Origin: Glycine soja
Taxonomy: Eukaryota > Streptophyta > Magnoliopsida > Fabales > Fabaceae
DNA: 64,000 nt
Direction of reading: 5' to 3'
NCBI RefSeq assembly: GCF_004193775.1
Contig: NC_041016.1
Span: 10,689,395-10,753,394, forward strand
Shown here: piece after piece, positions 27,098 through 39,325 of the stretch
How positions within the stretch are numbered: the stretch's first letter is position 1
Layout: every line of letters starts with the position of its first letter
Made by a program: the position numbers and the translations under genes
The notes under the pieces: generated by a model
Told to the model about the DNA's origin: nothing
The model's input: only the letters and a program-made list of their open reading frames with translations
Databases searched by the model: none

Positions 27098-28935
27098 CTT
27101 GTTAAGACAATAGAATCAAACTATTCATGAGATGAGCTAATCTAAGAATAATAGCTGTCAAAAGTCTTAATTTAAGCAATTGGAGAGAATCGAAGAGTAA
27201 TATGAGGAGTCAATTCAAAATTCAAATGTCATATACTCTGAACATTTGTATGCTGTGAATATTAATGCAAATATTATCCTTATCATATTATACGCTCATT
27301 TCATATGGTATCAGAGCTCCAAACAAACTCTCTCCATGTAGTACACCATATGTCTTCCTTGGCTACTCTACACAATATCACTCCTATATTTGTCCAAATC
27401 GAGCAAATCAAAAGGTGCATATGTCTCGCCATGTAATCTTCATTGAAGACCAATTCCCCTTCTCCCAATCCAACCCTCAACCATCACCACACAATTCGTG
27501 GCTTCCACTCCCCAATATCATACCTCCCTTGGCCGAAACCGCCTCACCAAATTCAATGGCACCCAATCCCCAAATCGCATCCCCACATCACTCTCCAATA
27601 TCCCTCCAAATCAGCCCAAACATAACTCTTTCAAATCACTCCACTTCAACGTCACACAATTCAACCGTAACCCCACCTCTAAATTCTAATAACTCCCACA
27701 CACCAAATCAACATACATCCATAACACATCAATCACCCAGTACTACCCAAACATCTAATCAACCAACACCCGAACCACACCATCCACCAAGTAACACCAC
27801 CTCTCCCAACCCTTTACCAATGCCACCACCAGTCGACTACACATCAACATCAACCTCGGTGCCTTCAAGACCTGTTGCACGGTCCATGAACGACATACAT
27901 AAACCCAACAAAAAATTCTTGCTGGTCACAAAACATCCCATACCACCATCACATGAACCTACATTGTCTCACAAGCAATGGCTTCCCTGGAGTGGCGTGC
28001 ATGCCGCCATGGCCTCAAAATTCAATGCACTAATCCAGCAAGGGACATGGGATCTAGTTCCCAAAAATAAAGCCTCTAATCTCATTGGGTGTAAGTGGAT
28101 GTTCAGAGTGAAGCGGCACTCAGATGGCTCCATTGATAGGTGCAAGGCACGTCTAATCGCAAAAAGGCTTTCATCATCGCCCTGGACTAGACTATGATCA
28201 AACTTTCAGCCTGGTGATTAAACCGCCAACAGTTTGGTTAGTTCTTACACTTGCCATTCAACACCGTTGGCACATTCGTTAGCTTGATGTCAACAATGTG
28301 TTTTTGCATGGTAAGCTTTTGAAAACTGTCTACATGCAACAACCACCAGGATTTCACAATCCAGACTATCCTTATCATGTTTGCAGGCTAAAGAAATCCT
28401 TGTATGGTTTAAAACAGGCTCCTCAAGCTTGGTTTAACACCTTGTATTCCTTCTTACTCTCCTATGGGTTCATCAACTCCAAATCCGACCCGTCACTGTT
28501 TATCTATCTCAAAGGTGATGCCAAACTCAACACATTGGTATATGTTGATGATATTTTAATTACAGGTAACAATGATCAAGCAATACATAGGTGCATTTCC
28601 ACACTAGCTACGGTGTTCTCCATTAAGGACTTGGGATACATTCATTTATTCCTTAGGGTTGAAGCCATTCCTACCACTCAAGGACTATTCCTTAGTCAAC
28701 ACAAATATATTCATGACTTGCTTGGCCACACACAAATGGCAGATGCAAAGGTTGTTGATTCACCAATGTCCACCTCTTCTCAACTCACTCAATATGATGG
28801 CACAAGTGCAGTTGACGCTACTTAATATAGAAGCATCATAGGAGCCCTTCAGTATTTTTCAATGACAAGGCTAGACATAGCCTACACAGTCAACAAGCTC
28901 GAACAATTCATGCAGAGCCCATTCTCCACACACTT
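27098..28935 (+). mobile_element. Copia remnant with primer site joined to late integrase, then RT
   Basis: TGGTATCAGAGC at 27306-27317 is a Copia primer-binding site; the sequence before it (possible LTR from about 27098, ending TTTCA) may be the 5' LTR. Directly after it the frame reads NKLSPCSTPYVFLGYS, the C-terminal part of integrase, so gag, protease and most of integrase are deleted. A proline/serine/threonine-rich linker (27480-27900) leads into RT: LIGCKWMFRVKR, a frameshift near 28165, a stop within HIR.LDVNN, then VFLHGKLLKTVYMQQPPGF, SLYGLKQAPQAW and catalytic YVDDI (28298-28825). It ends before RNase H. No second LTR was identified. Confidence 0.75.
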
Positions 28936-29187
28936 ATATCTCTCCTCTTTCTTCTCTCTCGAGTTGTAGACAACTCAAAGTTGTCCAAGAAACATTTTTC
29001 TTTATAATTTCCTGGAATTCTTTTTTTTTTTTTTTTTACAATAGTTGCCCTGAAGTTAGAAGTATAACCTTATGCATATTACTCAAATCCCCGTATTGTA
29101 AACTAGAGCCTTTATGAATTTAAATTTACTGATTAATATAAGTGCATTCACATCAATTTTTGTAGTCAACAGATAAATTATGTGTAG
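28936..29187. other. Short intergenic or intronic remnant
   Basis: Holds an uninterrupted poly-T tract near 29020-29038; possibly the old intron before the kinase exon. Confidence 0.3.
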
Positions 29188-30312
29188 GAGTTTCGTCAGG
29201 CCTTGGGATCTATCATCTGCCTCCTTGGTCTATGGTTGTTGTATAAAGTGGCAAGGAAGAGAGTGATAAAGAAACGCATACAAAAATTCTTCAAAAAGAA
29301 TGGTGGTTTGTTGCTAAAAAAAAGAATGTCATCTGGTGAAGTTAATGTGGACAAAGCTACTTTGTTCAGCTTAAAGGATTTAGAGAAAGCCACTGACCAC
29401 TTTAACTTGAACATAATTATAGGAAAGGGAGGCCAAGGTACTGTTAGGATGTTAGGATGAGTTTATCATCCTTTCACAAATTAACAATAGAAATGTGGTC
29501 AAGCTGTTAGGATGTTGTTTGGGGACAGAAATACCCTTGCTTGTTATGAATTCATTCCTAATGGTAACCTTTTTCAATATTTACATGATCAAAACGAGGA
29601 CTTACCAATGACATGGGATATTCGTTTGAGAATTGCAACAGGAATTGCAGGAGCACTGTTTTACTTGCACTCAGTTGCATCTCAACCCATTTATCACAGA
29701 GACATCAAATCCACAAATATTCTATTGGATGAAAAGTATAGAGCTAAAATTGCAGACTTTGGAGCAACCCGAATGATTTCCATTGAAGATACTCATCTCA
29801 CCACAGTCGTTCAAGGTACCTTTGGATACTTGGATCCCGAATATTTTCACACTAGTCAATTTACAGAAAAAAGTGATGTCTAAAGTTTTGTAGTTCTTGC
29901 TGAACTTTTAACAGGCCAACAACCAATGTCCTCAGTGAGAAATGCGGAATCCAATAATTTGGCTTCATATTTTGTTCAGTGTATGGAGGAGGATAATCTG
30001 TTTGACATTATTGACAAAAAGAGTTGTGAAAGAAGCAGAGAAGGGGCAAATCATTGCAGTTGCTAATCTTGCAAATAGATGCTTAGAGTTGAATGGAAAG
30101 AAACGTCCAACTATGAAAGAAGTTACTTTTGAGTTAGAAAGGATCAAGAGATTGGTTAAATCCAATGCAGAACAAAACCATGAAGAAATTGAACTTGGTA
30201 GAATAGAAGATTGCCAACCTTGGGTTGCATATTCCACATCAAATTCGTTGCCAACTCTAAGCAGTGAAACAATCTCATCAGACTCGGAGGTTATACCTAT
30301 TGTTACATTATA
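29188..30312 (+). pseudogene. WAKL receptor kinase pseudogene 1 (kinase exon only)
   Basis: Corresponds to exon 3 of the intact gene at 34086-39325, starting after an AG at 29186-29187. Transmembrane-like LGSIICLLGLWLLYK, the juxtamembrane segment and the glycine loop GKGGQGTV are kept. Then about 28 codons are missing, including the VAVK lysine that binds ATP. Frameshifts follow near 29525, and TAA (29881) interrupts SDVYSF; the HRDIK and ADFGA motifs remain in one piece (29512-29883). The C-terminal lobe continues in shifted frames to 30312. No ectodomain exons were found upstream, where a Copia remnant now lies. It is catalytically dead. Confidence 0.9.
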
Positions 30313-30522
30313 ATAATTGATGAATTTTCATAATTTGTTCTTCATGCAGAATCGATAATCATTTTTGGTAATTGAAGACATGTAACAGCCTAAACTCTGT
30401 AAGTGTAATTGTTAGGAGTTATTTATAATAAAACAGAGCACAGGACTCATCAATGGTGCATGAGGATCCGTGTGTTTGCTCTCTTACCAAATACTGCCTT
30501 CTTGTTATTTTCTTCTTTGTAT
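30313..30522. other. 3' flank of WAKL pseudogene 1
   Basis: Nothing further recognised. Confidence 0.3.
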
Positions 30523-30791
30523 TTTTTTTAAAGCCAACAAAAGTGCATTTTATTGATAAAGCCAAAAAACAGGTACAAGTAGTACCCGATTGAACAAAAA
30601 TTACAGTAATTAGATCATGGTTTACCTACACCACATATATATCAACATGGCTCGATATCCCCCTTTGCACAGCACCAGTGTAACATTCAGACAATAAATT
30701 TACAAAACCAAGCACCGGTAAACTATATACCACCTAGAATCAGCTTGATATGTTATTGCAATTTATATGTATCTTTGTCGAGACATTCTTA
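30523..30791 (-). mobile_element. 5'-truncated LINE 3' end with 10-bp target duplication
   Basis: Perfect direct repeats ttctttgtat at 30513-30522 and 30792-30801 flank 269 bp. On the minus strand it ends with a CAATAAAATGCACTTTTG stretch (a polyadenylation signal) and a short A run, the usual end of a plant LINE 3' UTR. No coding sequence remains. Confidence 0.65.
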
Positions 30792-30801
30792 TTCTTTGTA
30801 T

Positions 30802-31531
30802 GGATTATTGAAGCATATAGTTTGTACGAGAGAACTGGAAAAGGTTTTGGGGAATTAAAAAGGGACTAAAGGGTGAATGCTCTAATTTTAATTGATAGTG
30901 TGGCATGTAAACTTTTTTATTTTAATTTGATTACAAGAACTTAGACTATTTTCACCTACAAAATAGTCTGACAATGACTGTGCTTCAAATCTCTATTTGT
31001 GTGTAGCATGGGTTAGGATGCATCATTTGTGTGCAATTATAATCCCTTCATATGATTGTGGTGATTGTATCATGTTTTGTGATCATGCATGTTAACTGCT
31101 AGATGTCTTGATATTTGTTATGTTATGGTGTGACCGGAAGTATCATATGATTCTATCAATGGCTATTGTGCTAGTTGTGTTTCATGATATCTGGTTTTTT
31201 GGGTTCAGTGAGTTGCATTCTAAAAGTTTGTACCGAACTGCACTATTTTGGTCCTCCGAACTGAACTGTTATATATTCATGGACTGGTTTTTTTTTCTGT
31301 TGTTGTTGTTAATTTGGTTTTGCAACAAGTTATTATGTGCTTGTTTGATTCAGTATCAAGATATTAATTTTTTATAAGTTTAATAGATATTGTATAATAG
31401 ATCAATTTTATAACAATTAATCCAACCACGGATTGTAACAGTTCAGTTTTGTAAAACTAAACTTAAAAAAAAGTTCAGTTCAGTTTTCATAAAAAAATAG
31501 GCCAGTTTTTTATATTTCAATTCAGTGCAGT
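30802..31531. other. Intergenic sequence
   Basis: The open stretch 31108-31377 matches nothing I recognise. No feature supported. Confidence 0.4.
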
Positions 31532-32930
31532 TGATAGCAATTCAGCGGATATCAACACAAGCATTTTGCACATTTTATTATCATTACCTGATTAGTGGCA
31601 ATATTCACAATTCTATTATAACAAACTATAGGATATTTTGTAAGAAAATCTATAAATAAGGAACAGAGGAAATAAGAAAAGAAGAGAACAATTACCTTAA
31701 TTAGCTTTCCTTAGTTCCTTAATTGTAGTAGTAGAATAGAGTAGCGTTATTTGTATCAATTGGTCCGACCTGCCCCCTTCTCTGCCATTCTTCAATGGCA
31801 GATGCTGAACCTCTCAACGCCAGCCTGGACCGGCTCGAGGCAGCCATGGCCAACCTCGCCGCAGTGGATTCCGATCTCCATGCATCTCACCTTCGTTTAG
31901 ATGCGCTCCACGCTTCCATGCTCTTCAAACTTGATTTCCTTAGCCGGAAACTAGATATCATGATTTTCCGCCAACGATCCCCGTCACCTTCTCCGGTACA
32001 GCCACCACCGCCGCCGTTGCCACCGTTTCCTCCTTCAGCGCAACCACCATCGACACCGCCAGCTCCTCCGCCTTGCTCTCACGTACCTCCTCCCATGGCT
32101 AGACAACGAGATAGTCCTGTTATTGGAATCGATTCCAGCACCATCGACTTCCCCGTCAGCGTGTGGCAGCACCACCGTGCCGACATCAACCGCCACTTCC
32201 AGTCCATCCAGCTGTGGCCTTTGCCGCTCCGCACCAACACCCGCTGTTACCGCAAGATCCCCCACGACAACGACATCAACCTGCACGGGAACGTCGTGGT
32301 TGCGTATCAGCTTCATCCTCGTTGGATTTGGGTTCTTTGTGCTTCTGAGACTTAGCGTTGCTTTGTTCGTCCTCGGCGCCAACGCCCGCCGCCATGCCCG
32401 CCGCCACGGCCACCACCACCTCCGAAGCCACCGCCTCCACCATTATCTCTGTTACCGTCTTTAACACCTCCCTTGATTGCTCTACGGCGCGGGTAACACA
32501 CCCACTCCTTTCCTTGGTCGTTCAGTTTCGTGGCATGGGTCACACACTCGCTTACTGCTTCAGACATTAATAATGTTGGGCCTAAACCAGCTCACAAACA
32601 AAGTAACTTCCCTAACATACCTCCTGTTTTTTAAACTCACCCCTGTTTTCGCTTGTTTTATTGTCCAACCTTGAGGACAAGGTTGTTTTGAAACGGTGGG
32701 TAATGATAGCAATTCAGCGGATACCAACACAAGCATTTTGCACGTTTTATTATCATTACCTGATTAGTGGCAATATTCACACTTCTGTTATAACAAACTA
32801 TAGGATATTTTGTAAGAAAATCTATAAATAAGGAACAGAGGAAATAAGAAAAGAAGAGAACAATTACCTCAATTAGCTTTCCTTAGTTCCTTAACTATAG
32901 CGGTAGAATAAAGTAGCGTTATTCGTATCA
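31532..32930 (+). mobile_element. Deletion-derived non-autonomous LTR retrotransposon B
   Basis: Two 227-bp LTRs (31532-31758 and 32704-32930) begin TGATAGCAATTC and end GTATCA; the 5-bp target duplication gcagt lies at 31527-31531 and 32931-32935. Each LTR holds a TATAAATAAGGA-like promoter. The left LTR is followed by attggtccgac, a probable primer site; a purine-rich tract precedes the right LTR. The 945-bp interior has one gag-like ORF and, at the 3' end, a frame reading SNLEDKVVLKR, like the last residues of Gypsy polyproteins. All enzyme domains are missing. The plan is the same as in element A, although the LTRs are unrelated. Confidence 0.9.
31795..32355 (+). CDS. Proline-rich gag-like ORF of LTR element B
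   Basis: 186 codons starting MADAEPLNASLDRLEAAMAN. The first 60 residues suit a coiled coil and share LEAAMA.LAA, ASM and KLD spacing with the ORF of element A. A Pro-rich linker (about residues 62-100) follows, then a His/Arg/Asn-rich end. No CCHC knuckle or protease. It probably represents the N-terminal gag of the Gypsy parent. Confidence 0.5.
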   Translation: MADAEPLNASLDRLEAAMANLAAVDSDLHASHLRLDALHASMLFKLDFLSRKLDIMIFRQRSPSPSPVQPPPPPLPPFPPSAQPPSTPPAPPPCSHVPPPMARQRDSPVIGIDSSTIDFPVSVWQHHRADINRHFQSIQLWPLPLRTNTRCYRKIPHDNDINLHGNVVVAYQLHPRWIWVLCASET

Positions 32931-33286
32931 GCAGTTTTCCGATAATTCAGTTCGATTTAATTTTTTTAACACTCGTGAGTTGGAGATACTTTTTATGCCG
33001 ACAATACACTCGTGCGTAAACTCATACTTTTCTTCTCGACTATTTGATTTAGCTTTTTCGAAAAGCTATTGAATATACCATAGCTTTTGATTCTCTTTTC
33101 CACTATTTTGTTATTATTTATTAATTGTTCACTATCAAACCAAATATTAGTGTATTGATTATAATTAAGGACATGTGACTTCTATTTTTCTTGTCGACAA
33201 TTTGATTTAGCTTTTCTAGAAAGTAATTTATTGACTAATAAGTAATATTGACTTTAATTAACTTTACTAGTAAGGGTGGAGGCCAA

Positions 33287-33378
33287 AAGCAACAATAATT
33301 GTCAAAGTAAAGGCTTGGGTGGATAGCGGGCCACGTGCTGTAGCCGAAAGCAACAATAATTGACAAAGTAAAGGCTTT
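33287..33378. repeat. Direct repeat, 30 bp twice, 61-bp period
   Basis: agcaacaataattg.caaagtaaaggctt occurs near 33288 and 33349 with one mismatch. Confidence 0.7.
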
Positions 33379-33554
33379 TGCTTTTTTTCTTAATTGATTC
33401 TCCACGCGGAATAGATAATCATAGCACAACACTCAGCAATCCTGCATGAGGATATGTATGGTCGGTCTCATGCCATAAAATGAAACTGGCTTACTGCCCC
33501 AAAGTTTGAGGAACATTTCGACGGTAGAATTGGCAGTATTAAATATTTGCGAGT

Positions 33555-33591
33555 GATAAGATAACGATAAGATAATGAATGACTTGATAAG
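33555..33591 (+). promoter_or_regulatory. Cluster of three GATAAG (I-box-like) motifs
   Basis: GATAAG at 33555-33560, 33566-33571 and 33586-33591, about 500 bp upstream of the WAKL ATG. I-boxes are known in light-responsive plant promoters; function here is inference. Confidence 0.35.
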
Positions 33592-34085
33592 CCTAATAAT
33601 AATTACTTATATATATTCTGATAGTATCTTGAAATTTAAATTTCGATCAAATTTAACTCCATAAAATCAGCTTGTAAGATAAAATTTATCCTCCACTTAC
33701 CTACACTAGATCTCCAACACTGTTGGAACACGGCCATGAGGACATTCCATTCAATATTTAATGTAGCATTGTAGGCGTCTTTGCTTTTAGTCTCCTCCAC
33801 CTTGTCCAAGTCTACATCAATCATTAGTAGAATTATTGTCTAGCTATCAAACTAAACTATAGTAATAGTGTGAATTATTGAAACGTGTGGGACAAGTTAA
33901 TTGACACAAGTCTCCCCTAGCTACAACTAGTTTTGAGTTCTCGTAGAAGAAAATGCCAAGAAATTACATAGACAAGTGATGCTGGCAATATAAGGCGGGA
34001 GCATAAATATCCATCCTCTAACGTCTAACCTGGAAATTAAACACACCCTCTTCAAAACTAGGATCACTCCTCTAGCTAGCCAGAA

Positions 34086-35355
34086 ATGGTTCTGAAACTT
34101 GTTTATATCATCATTGTGATGATAGGGCGGATGTATCCATTAACATGTGCACAATATCAGAATCAGGCTATAATATCTGCACAAAATCAGAAAGAGACTA
34201 TAGCACGATTCGGTTGCGATTCGAAATGTGGAAATGTTTCCATTCCTTACCCTTTCGGAATGCGCAAACCCAAATGCTATGCAAGCGAGCCGTTTGAAAT
34301 AGAATGCAGACACAATAAAAATGGTTCTCAAGGTGAGAAACTGATCGCACCCTACCTCAAGTATATAAATCTAGAGGTAATGTACATTGATCTTGAATAC
34401 GGTACGGTCGGGATCAAGAATCCAATTTTTCACCCTGGTTGCGACAACACTAGTACAGGCATAAATCTCGAAGGTGGTCCTTTCGTGTATTCCCAGGATT
34501 ACAACTCATTTGTGACCGTAGGTTGCCAAAACGCAGCCTTGTTGTTGTCAAACGACACGATACTTACTGCCTGTGTGTCCGTGTGTTACGACGACCCAAA
34601 AAATGCCAATATGATGGACGTGTCAAGTTGTCGCGGCAAGTACTGCTGTGAGACTTCACTGCCACCGTACCTTCAAGCATACAACGTCTCAGTTGGAACT
34701 GTAGAAGTGAAAAGTGAGATCAAACCAGAGTGCGGTTATGGGCTGATTAAAGCAGATTATTTTCAGTTCAATTACGTGTACGATGAATACAATTCAAGTT
34801 ACTGGGTTCCTACTCTTGGGAACCTAAAGAAAGTAAAAGATGTTCCTGCGGTGCTTCAATGGGAGATTCCGATTCACATGCCCAACAATTCCTTCCCCGA
34901 ATTCCGTACAGATGCGGATTCATATGCCAACTACAACTGCAGTTACACTAATGTTACATCTGCACAATCAAAATCGGGTTGGAGATGTACATGCAAATAT
35001 GGCTTCAAGGGAAATCCCTACCTTGACCAAGGCTGTAAATTAGGTATGTCCCCTATTTACATACAACCATCCCTCAGAGTTAAATTTAATTTTGCTTAAT
35101 CATTTAGCTTTTTTTTACAGCATTGATTAATCATTTAGTTCAAATTTATTTCTGATTTTTATATGCATTTATTGAAACAGTTTTTATACCTAAAAATGAA
35201 AAAAAAATAGTAATCATTACATTTTATTATGAATAGTTAAAATTAAAATATGTAAATAATTTAAGAAATTATGCGAGTTTAAAAAATAATACAGTAATTT
35301 TTATGATTTTTTTGCTTAAATGTGATTCTCTCAATTAAGTGTAAAAGTATCATTT

Positions 35356-35417
<62 letters not shown>

Positions 35418-38400
35418 CTTACATTTCATACCATTCAATTAAATTAATCTAATGATAATCTGTACACAAAATGTGACCTATAATCAAAACAAAAATTATA
35501 TCATGAGGTAGCTAACGTCATTGAAAAGGACTATTACACCGATTGGCAAAAGAAATATCAAAACAAGTTTCGTTTAGAAATTATCCAAGACCATGATAAT
35601 CTCTGGATAGATAACAATACCAAAGCCTTTGAAACTGTTGCTTCAAACAAATATTTCCCACCCATTTATCATGCCAAAACAAAGTGTTATCCCCACAACC
35701 AATCCTTCTACGTACCTGATTTTTAAACCAATTATTATTTAATTGTCGAAGGAGAAGATGGAGGGAAACAAATGCAAAATCTTATCATGCAAGGACGATG
35801 GAGGGGGTGTTGAAGGAGAAAGAGGAGATGGTTTGGATAAGAGGATCCATGATAATAAGATTTTGCACCTTAGATATATCTAAGAACTCTAAATTATGGT
35901 GCATGTATGATGGTGGTCCACAGGATTCGTCAAATTTCACCATGCAAACGAAAAATAAAGGGTTTGTCATCACATATCATTAATAAGTTACAAAATTGGT
36001 ATATGAATTATTTTCCACCTTTGGGGTACGACCTACGGTGTATTTTAGAAGAAAGGACACTCGAACACCGAATTGAATCTCCAGCATGACCAAGAAGTAA
36101 CCCAACAGAACCCCCGATTATAAGTGGGGATTTTTTCACTTGGCGTCCCCATCAGTTTATGAGCTCCAATTTCTATATTCTCAGCACTACTCTTCTTGCC
36201 CTGCTTGACCAAACAACCATCACTCGTCTTAGAATGTGTCGCGGTGACATTACTATAATTAACATGAAGAGAATGACGATGTTTTTGGTTTACTATCTTT
36301 GTAGGTAGAAACGCAATGACAATTTTGTAAATTGCATGTTGTGTACAAAGGTGGTTCAATCCAGAGAACCGTCAAGGTTAGCGTTCATATACTCACTTAG
36401 TATGGGTCCTTCATCACTTGCGTGTAGCTAGCTAGTCGTGACTAACAACTGACCCTACAGTCGAAGCCCTCATTGATCGATATCGTCGCCTTCGTCAATC
36501 ACACTCCGTCAATAGTATCTCCCATGTCGGCCCGTCGTTGTGTCCTGATCGTACTGTGGTACCAACTGAGTTCGTGCCCTAAGTTTGGTCGTGCCGTCAA
36601 GATTTGGTTGACATGGATATATAATACATTCTACGACAGTTGTGTTTAAGACCATCTTAGAATGTGTTACATTCTAAGACAGTTCTCGCAACGCAACCGT
36701 CTTAGAATGTGGTACATTCTAAGACGCTCCTCGCAATGAACCGTTCTTAGAATGTTCACACATTTTATGACGATTATTGTAAATTGTCATCGTACCCTTT
36801 CTATGACGTGTGATACGATGACGATCCACATAATCGACATTAAATGTGGAAAATAACCACCACATAATCGACATTAAATGTGGAAAATAACCAATGTAGT
36901 ACGCCATTTTTGTAGAGCTCCTTCCCATTTTAGTTTACAATGGAAAACAAATTTACCCTTTATCGGTTAATTGTGGACTTTGATGGCATAAATATTTTTA
37001 TACATTCAACCAATAAAAAAACCATGTTAGATATGACTAACAGAGTTCATCTTAAATATAATTAACAGAAAATAATGATGGATATAATAATATGTAAAGT
37101 GGTTATTATAAAAATAAATATACTTGCCATAATTAATTTGTATTTGGATTATATGTAGTGTAAATAGTTTATATTGTAAATACATTCTAATTAATATTTT
37201 ATTTTTTAGTTTTGATTTTTTTAACTATTATCATTTTTTTACTTTTATATTTTTTTTCAGTTTTGTACTACATAAATTACTGTTATAAAATTTATTTGAA
37301 CTTGATTCTTGACATTTCAGCTATGGAGGATTCTCCTGAAAGAAACAAAACTCGATTAAAGTGGGCCATAGGTACGCATGAAATGATAAAGAAAAGTATA
37401 TTTATCTTGTGTCTTATTTTTATAACAGGAAAAGTCTATCATTTGTTTTTGTCCCTCCATATTATTATGAAGATCATCATTTGTTAGTAGTTATTGTCCA
37501 ATATTTTTCAAAAAGAAACTAATACTAAATGAATAAAATTGTATAAGAACTAAAATAAAAAATAGATATATTAGAAGGATTAAAAGAAAATAATAATATG
37601 ACAAATTAAAAAAAATATTAGAGACCAAAAAATAAAACTCATTAATTTATTATAGAACAAAAACTTATTTAAGTAAAAAAAAAAAAAACAATAGCATTAA
37701 TTATGTTGTGCGATATATATCAAAATGGAGTTTTAATAAAAAAATATTTTTTTTATCTGTGGGAATAAAAAAGTGTTAAGTAATTTATTATAATTCATTT
37801 ATCCTATTCAACCAATTTAACTAGATCCTTTTAATAGTTTTAATAAAAATATTAAAAATCAATAAACACATTTTGTAAGAAGTTATGAAATGTGCTAATT
37901 TTACAAATTTTGACATCAAGTTTTAATTGGTCTTCCATACACACATATAGAGACATACCAAGTGAGACCATAAGAGATAAACTACTTGAACATACAATCA
38001 TATATGAATGGTCAAGCTTGTTTTTAAAAATTTTATTCTTAACCACCAAGTTTAACTACATTATTGAGATTTTGCAGTAAAAGAAACTGCATTGTTGAGA
38101 TTTTGTTCATCTTATACTCTCATCTTCACCTTGTACTCTTGGGTGTGGATGTGTTTACGTAAAGTGTTCTAATATCTAATCGTGTGCCAACCTAACTATA
38201 AGATGTAAATGTGCAGGAGTTTCTTCAAGCCTCGGAACCGTCATTTTACTCCTTGGTTTGTGGTGGTTGCATAAAGTTATAAGGAAAAGTATAGCAACGA
38301 AACGCAAGGAAAAATTCTTCAAACAAAATGGAGGGTTGTTGTTAAAACAAAGACTCTCTTCAGGTGAAGTTAATGTTGACAAAATTAAACTGTTTAGCCT

Positions 38401-39325
38401 AAAGGACTTACAGAAGGCCACCGATCACTTTAATATAAATAGGGTACTTGGGAAGGGAGGCCAAGGTACTGTTTACAAAGGGATGCTAGTAGATGGAAAT
38501 ATTGTTGCAGTGAAAAAATTTAAGGTCAACGGGAAGGTTGAAGAATTCATCAATGAATTTGTCATTCTTTCACAAATTAACCATAGAAATGTGGTTAAGT
38601 TGTTAGGATGTTGTTTGGAGACTGAAATCCCTTTGCTTGTTTATGAATTCATTCCCAATGGTAACCTTTTCGAATATATACATGGACAAAATGAGGACTT
38701 ACCAATGACATGGGAAATGCGTTTGAGAATTTCCATTGAAGTTGCTGGAGCTCTATTTTACTTGCATTCAGCTGCTTCTCAACCCATTTATCACAGAGAC
38801 ATCAAGTCAAGAAATATACTATTGGATGGGAAATATAGGGCAAAAGTAGCAGACTTTGGTGCATCAAGAATGGTTTCCATTGAAGCTACTCATCTCACTA
38901 CTACAGTTCAAGGAACTTTTGGATACTTAGACCCTGAATACTTCCGTACTAGTCAATTAACAGATAAGAGTGATGTCTACAGCTTTGGAGTGGTTCTTAT
39001 TGAACTTTTAACAGGGAAAGAGCCAATATCCTCTGCGAAACAACAAGAACTTAAAAGTTTAGTTTCATATTTTCTCCTCTCTATGGAGGAAAATCGCTTG
39101 TTTGATATTGTAGATGAAAGAGTCATGAAGGAAGCGGAGAAAGAACACATCGTTGTAGTTGCCAATCTTGCAAGAAGATGCTTAGAGTTGAATGGGAAAA
39201 GACGACCAACTATGAAAGAAGTCGCATTAGAATTGGAAAGTATCCAAAAATCAAAGAAACAGTCTGCTGCACAAGAACAACATGAAGAACTTGAGCTTCC
39301 TGGAATTGATGACTTCCAACTTTGA
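34086..39325 (+). CDS. Wall-associated-kinase-like receptor (WAKL), intact
   Basis: Cell-surface Ser/Thr receptor kinase; relatives sense pectin fragments or pathogens at the cell wall. Exons: 34086-35043, 37321-37371 and 38217-39325; both introns have GT and AG ends and phase 1; product 705 residues. In order: signal peptide (1-22), cysteine-rich galacturonan-binding GUB_WAK domain ([11 protein letters not shown] near residue 48), a partial EGF-like C.C..GF.GNPYL..GC just before exon 1 ends, a transmembrane helix (about 341-356), then kinase: GKGGQG 415-420, ATP-binding Lys436 in VAVK, HRDIK with Asp531, DFG 549-551, [11 protein letters not shown]. All key residues are present. Intron 1 (2.3 kb) carries a (TA)n run and CACTA-like debris. 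The two flanking kinase copies are pseudogenes, so this is the only working member here. Confidence 0.92.
35359..35415. repeat. (TA)n microsatellite in WAKL intron 1
   Basis: About 28 TA units without interruption. Confidence 0.95.
36600..36915. mobile_element. CACTA-like terminal region in WAKL intron 1
   Basis: A short motif, (T)CTTAGAATGT and its complement ACATTCTAAGA, recurs at least five times in both orientations at 36655-36760. A 34-bp unit (ccacataatcgacattaaat...) is repeated in tandem at 36826-36893, and the right end runs into CATTTTTGTAGAG, close to the TTTTTGTAGTG end of CACTA elements. Dense inverted subterminal repeats are typical of CACTA termini. Sequence 35500-36590 to the left may be more of the element, but no transposase was recognised. 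Confidence 0.5.

Larger units (their letters stand above)
32931..34085. other. Upstream region of the intact WAKL gene
   Basis: Contains a near-perfect 30-bp direct repeat (33287-33378) and a cluster of GATAAG motifs (33555-33591). No gene seen. Confidence 0.5.

Noticed and set aside
32035..32567. Several overlapping Ala/Gly/His/Arg-rich frames around element B
   Set aside because: All come from the GC-rich low-complexity interior of the LTR element; only the 31795-32355 frame matches element A.
35500..36360. Coding exon inside WAKL intron 1
   Set aside because: Frames on both strands are short, stop-rich and match no WAKL domain; exon 1 and exon 2 already join in phase.
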